Shown here: positions 62,315 to 64,000 of the stretch, in pieces
Layout of the letters: each line of letters begins with the position of its first letter
Numbering within the stretch: the first letter of the stretch is position 1
From: JANMDS01 sp031430575
Lineage (GTDB): Bacteria; Pseudomonadota; Gammaproteobacteria; Burkholderiales; Casimicrobiaceae
Direction: 5' to 3'
Assembly: GCA_031430575.1 (NCBI GenBank)
Contig: JANPBT010000026.1
Span: 102,823 to 166,822, forward strand
DNA length: 64,000 nt
Notes under the pieces: model-generated
The model's input: the letters and a program-made list of their open reading frames with translations, nothing else
Told to the model about the DNA's origin: nothing
Database searches by the model: none
Made by a program: the position numbers and the translations under genes

Positions 62315-63078
62315 TTCAGCAATCCGCGCACTGAAGCGATTCCTGATTTCATCCCGCCCATGAGTGTGCCCATATCAGACCCCATGCTCACGGCGCTATA
62401 GCCGCAATCAAATGCCCACTTCACCAATTCTGGCGTCGGCATCACAGTGCCGAGCCCAATTTTGTTGTCGATACAGTAGCGGCCGACTTTTTCCATCGCG
62501 TTGCGCACGTCCGTGTGCGTCACGTCGCCGCCATGCCCCATCGTTACGCTCAGATCACCGGGGCCTACGAATAAGCCGGTAATCCCTGGCGTTTGCGCAA
62601 TTGCCTCCATATTGGCAATTGCGATCGGGGTCTCAAGTTGCGCGATCACGCAAAGCTCGTCGTTCACTTTTGATGGATAGTCCGCAATCGTCGTGTAGCG
62701 CGAGCCGCGATGCATCTTCGCATAGCCGCGCTCGCCCTTTGGCGGGTAATAGCAAGCGTTGGCCAGCGCTTTCGCCTCCGCAGCATTCTGCACAAACGGA
62801 AAATAAAGCGACATCGCACCAAGATCGAGCGCGTGCTTAATCGCGTTGCGATCTTGCGACGCCATGCGCACGACGTTCATGCACGGCGTTGCATCAATCG
62901 CCTGCAGCAAGCCACGCAGCGCATGGATCGGCTCCGGGCCATGCTCCATATCGATCACCGCGAAATCGTAGCCCGCGTGCCCGATCATTTCAAGAATGGT
63001 CGGCGAGCCTGACATCAACCACGCGCCGAAAACTGGCGCGCGTTGCGTAAATTTTGCTTTGAAATGATTGGGAGGCAT
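62311..63078 (-). CDS. HpcH/HpaI family aldolase
   Basis: Class II pyruvate aldolase of 255 aa, similar to 4-hydroxy-2-oxoheptanedioate and 2-keto-3-deoxy sugar acid aldolases. The catalytic His is in VIDMEHGPEP, and the metal ligands are the Glu of AQLETPIAI and the Asp of VGPGDLSVTMG. ATPCMNVVRMASQDRNAIKH is also typical. First gene of an operon with the GH31 enzyme and the ABC transporter, so it may cleave a sugar-acid intermediate. The start MPPNHFKAKF has a GAGAG element upstream; an earlier ATG at 63117 is less likely. Confidence 0.93.
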   Translation of the reverse strand: MPPNHFKAKFTQRAPVFGAWLMSGSPTILEMIGHAGYDFAVIDMEHGPEPIHALRGLLQAIDATPCMNVVRMASQDRNAIKHALDLGAMSLYFPFVQNAAEAKALANACYYPPKGERGYAKMHRGSRYTTIADYPSKVNDELCVIAQLETPIAIANMEAIAQTPGITGLFVGPGDLSVTMGHGGDVTHTDVRNAMEKVGRYCIDNKIGLGTVMPTPELVKWAFDCGYSAVSMGSDMGTLMGGMKSGIASVRGLLK

Positions 63079-63186
63079 AAAACTCTCGGTAACGATGCAT
63101 TGACTAGCGCGCATCATACCTTTGCAATTGCGTGCGGGCGAAGCATGATTTCGAAACGCGAGTGCATTTTTAAGACCGCCTCGGTC

Positions 63187-63271
63187 ATACCTGCGGCGCA
63201 GATTGCGTTACTTTTAGTGATTTTTCCCGACGAGCATGCGCCATTTCGCGCAAAATCTGCGCCGCAGGTAT
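63187..63271. repeat. Inverted repeat pair 3' of the integrase remnant
   Basis: Full copies at 63187-63205 and 63253-63271 face each other across 47 bases. They lie between the decayed integrase and the aldolase operon. Confidence 0.93.
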
Positions 63272-63280
63272 TACTAAAGA

Positions 63281-63837
63281 CTAAGCGATCATCTGCGTCA
63301 AAATTTTTCGCGTTGCTGCGGTATCGGTGATCCGTTCGCGCGGCGGTAGCGCTGCCATTGCATCGAGCGGGCTTTTGATGCCCATCGGCAATTGCGCAAC
63401 GTGCGTGTAAATCATGGTTGTCGAGACGTCGGCATGGCCGAGCAGCGATTGCGCGGTGGATATCCGCACCGCTTTGCAGCGAATGCGTTGCGAATGAATG
63501 CCGCAGCGTATTCGGGCTTGCGGGTTTAGTCACACCTGCTCGTTTCAGCGCAGTAGAAAACGCCTGCCGAAACGTATCGTCGTAAAAATGATGGCGCCTG
63601 CGTACACCGCTGCGCGGATCAATGGTGAGCGTAGTTTGCGGAAACGCCTAATGCCACGCTAGCGACATCGGCGCGCGCGGATATTTCACTGCCAGCGCAT
63701 GCCAACGGATGAAAAATTTGAGGCACCCAATGAAGGTAGGTTTTCTCCGTTGAAAGGCTATAGTGTAGGTAACGAATGCGCTCGCGCACTTGGTCTAGCA
63801 GCCGGATCGAGCGAAGTGCGGGCGTGCCGGGTTTCAT
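63281..63837 (-). pseudogene. Integron integrase (intI) remnant
   Basis: The N-terminal 38 residues read LLDQVRERIRYLHYSLSTEK and TYLHWV, as in integron integrases. A frameshift then leads to RFFIRWHALAVKYPRAP in another frame, after which some 130 residues of the normal protein are missing. The C-terminal part resumes at TIDPRSGVRRRHHFYD and TKPASPNTLRHSFATHSLQS, and after another frameshift gives STAQSLLGHADVSTTMIYTH with the catalytic His and Tyr. The core Arg region is in the deleted part, so the enzyme must be dead. An intact relative would be about 320 aa. Confidence 0.88.
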
Positions 63838-63850
63838 AGTATTTTTATAA

Positions 63851-63866
63851 CTGTATAAAAATACAG
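63851..63866. promoter_or_regulatory. LexA box upstream of intI
   Basis: CTGTATAAAAATACAG matches the LexA consensus CTGT-N8-ACAG exactly. It is 14 bp before the integrase start codon, where LexA controls intI in many chromosomal integrons. Confidence 0.85.
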
Positions 63867-63913
63867 TATATAGGCTTGAAACCTAGGCCGCAAGCCACTC
63901 TCAGGAGAAAAGT

Positions 63914-63976
63914 ATGTCCAGATTATCCCGCAGCGCCCAGATTATCCCGCAGGTTTTGCGGTATAAATTACGTTAG
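63914..63976 (+). CDS. Short leader ORF running into the attI-like site
   Basis: A 20-codon frame (ATG to TAG) is preceded by CAGGAGA at good spacing. Its stop codon TAG lies within the GTTAGGC core site. A following ATG lies 7 bp after the stop. In class 1 integrons a small ORF across attI1 aids translation of the first cassette, and this ORF is placed alike. Whether it is translated is unknown. Confidence 0.45.
   Translation: MSRLSRSAQIIPQVLRYKLR
63918..63952 (+). repeat. 16-bp direct repeat next to the attI-like site
   Basis: CCAGATTATCCCGCAG occurs twice, at 63918-63933 and 63937-63952, with a 3 bp gap. Direct repeats beside the crossover point are accessory integrase-binding sites in attI1. 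Here they also fall in the leader ORF. Confidence 0.8.
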
Positions 63977-63978
63977 GC
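63972..63978 (+). other. attI-like integron core site
   Basis: GTTAGGC fits the GTTRRRY crossover core of integron recombination sites. It lies upstream of and divergent to the intI remnant, the position expected of attI. The cassette array, if any, would begin just beyond it and continue outside the window. Confidence 0.6.
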
Positions 63979-63982
63979 CGAC

Positions 63983-64000
63983 ATGACCGCTCCGCTTGCA
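63983..64000 (+). CDS. Possible first cassette gene (5' end only)
   Basis: Only six codons (MTAPLA) are visible before the window ends. The position directly after the attI-like core is where the first cassette gene should start. No ribosome-binding site of its own is seen. Confidence 0.3.

Noticed and set aside
2432..63271. CRISPR array made of the recurrent 19-bp motif
   Set aside because: Copies are on average more than a kilobase apart, in both orientations and mostly inside genes; there are no regular spacers or cas genes.
2432..63271. Transposing MITE or Rickettsia-type palindromic element as explanation of the repeat
   Set aside because: Genes that carry the motif keep normal family length (FadE, FadD, XerD, YbaK, Kup), and no target duplications are visible. 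Substitution and selection fit better than insertion, though alignments are needed.
2432..63271. Known repeats: HIP1 of cyanobacteria, Neisseria DUS, Haemophilus USS, Chi
   Set aside because: The sequences GCGATCGC, GCCGTCTGAA, AAGTGCGGT and GCTGGTGG differ from the CTGCGGCGCAG core.
63281..63837. Intact XerC/D-like recombinase at the right end
   Set aside because: The parts are in different frames and the central domain with the catalytic Arg is missing; the sequence matches integron integrases.

Overview
The window looks like a chromosome segment of an aerobic, Gram-negative betaproteobacterium, probably in or near Burkholderiales. The evidence is gene content: a Neisseria/Burkholderia-type trimeric porin next to a Coq7 ubiquinone hydroxylase, haem O synthase with SCO1, solitary TAXI and complete DctP/Q/M TRAP transport genes, a hydantoinase/oxoprolinase, a PsrA-like regulator at the head of a beta-oxidation cluster, and a tRNA-Gln/prs/rplY block. 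By eye GC is in the mid-50s percent. No rRNA, prophage or CRISPR array is visible.

Layout. 1-4.7 kb: class III aminotransferase (cut by the window edge), TAXI binding protein, SCO1 and ctaB, dienelactone hydrolase. 4.7-9.7 kb: rplY, prs, tRNA-Gln, kynureninase, and the two subunits of a 3-oxoacid CoA-transferase. 9.8-17 kb: an acyltransferase interrupted at a 14-G tract, a core MetE-type methyltransferase divergent from a flavin reductase, a secreted sugar dehydrogenase, a DUF2971 protein and a glutathione transferase. 17.4-29.2 kb: a fatty-acid island with a PsrA-like TetR regulator, FadE, thiolase, DegV, FadJ-like multienzyme, FadD, thioesterase, FadL and a chalcone-isomerase-fold protein. 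29.2-36.9 kb: DUF6352 protein, Kup, MFS exporter, a double GNAT protein and a peptide-type ABC binding lipoprotein. 37-44.9 kb: a TRAP transporter operon with a fused HyuA-HyuB enzyme and a MarR regulator. 45-56.9 kb: GGDEF-EAL protein, racemase-like protein, XerD, YbaK, PlsY, a WecA-CapD fusion, porin, Coq7 and an acyl-CoA synthetase. 57-63 kb: an ABC sugar transporter without ATPase, a GH31 alpha-xylosidase-like enzyme and an HpcH/HpaI aldolase. 63.2-64 kb: the edge of a chromosomal integron, with a decayed integrase gene, a LexA box, and an attI-like site.

The outstanding signal is a short dispersed repeat, consensus ATACCTGCGGCGCAGATTT, whose core CTGCG-G-CGCAG is an odd palindrome while its flanks give it a direction. 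I count about 55 copies, roughly one per 1.2 kb, in both orientations. They lie inside many genes, where they are read as IPAAQI, (S/T)APQV, ICAAGI or NLRRRY, and are over-represented between genes. Several form inverted pairs 3' of genes that could fold as terminators or mRNA-end hairpins. Density, orientation and terminator-like pairing resemble the DNA uptake sequences of Neisseriaceae and Pasteurellaceae, but the motif is unlike the ones I know; I infer a possible new uptake-sequence-like or highly iterated palindrome family.

Other points of interest are a probable phase-variable acyltransferase, a DUF559 nuclease cassette with terminal inverted repeats inserted in frame in the hydantoinase gene, and an integron platform with a leader peptide ORF running into the recombination site.
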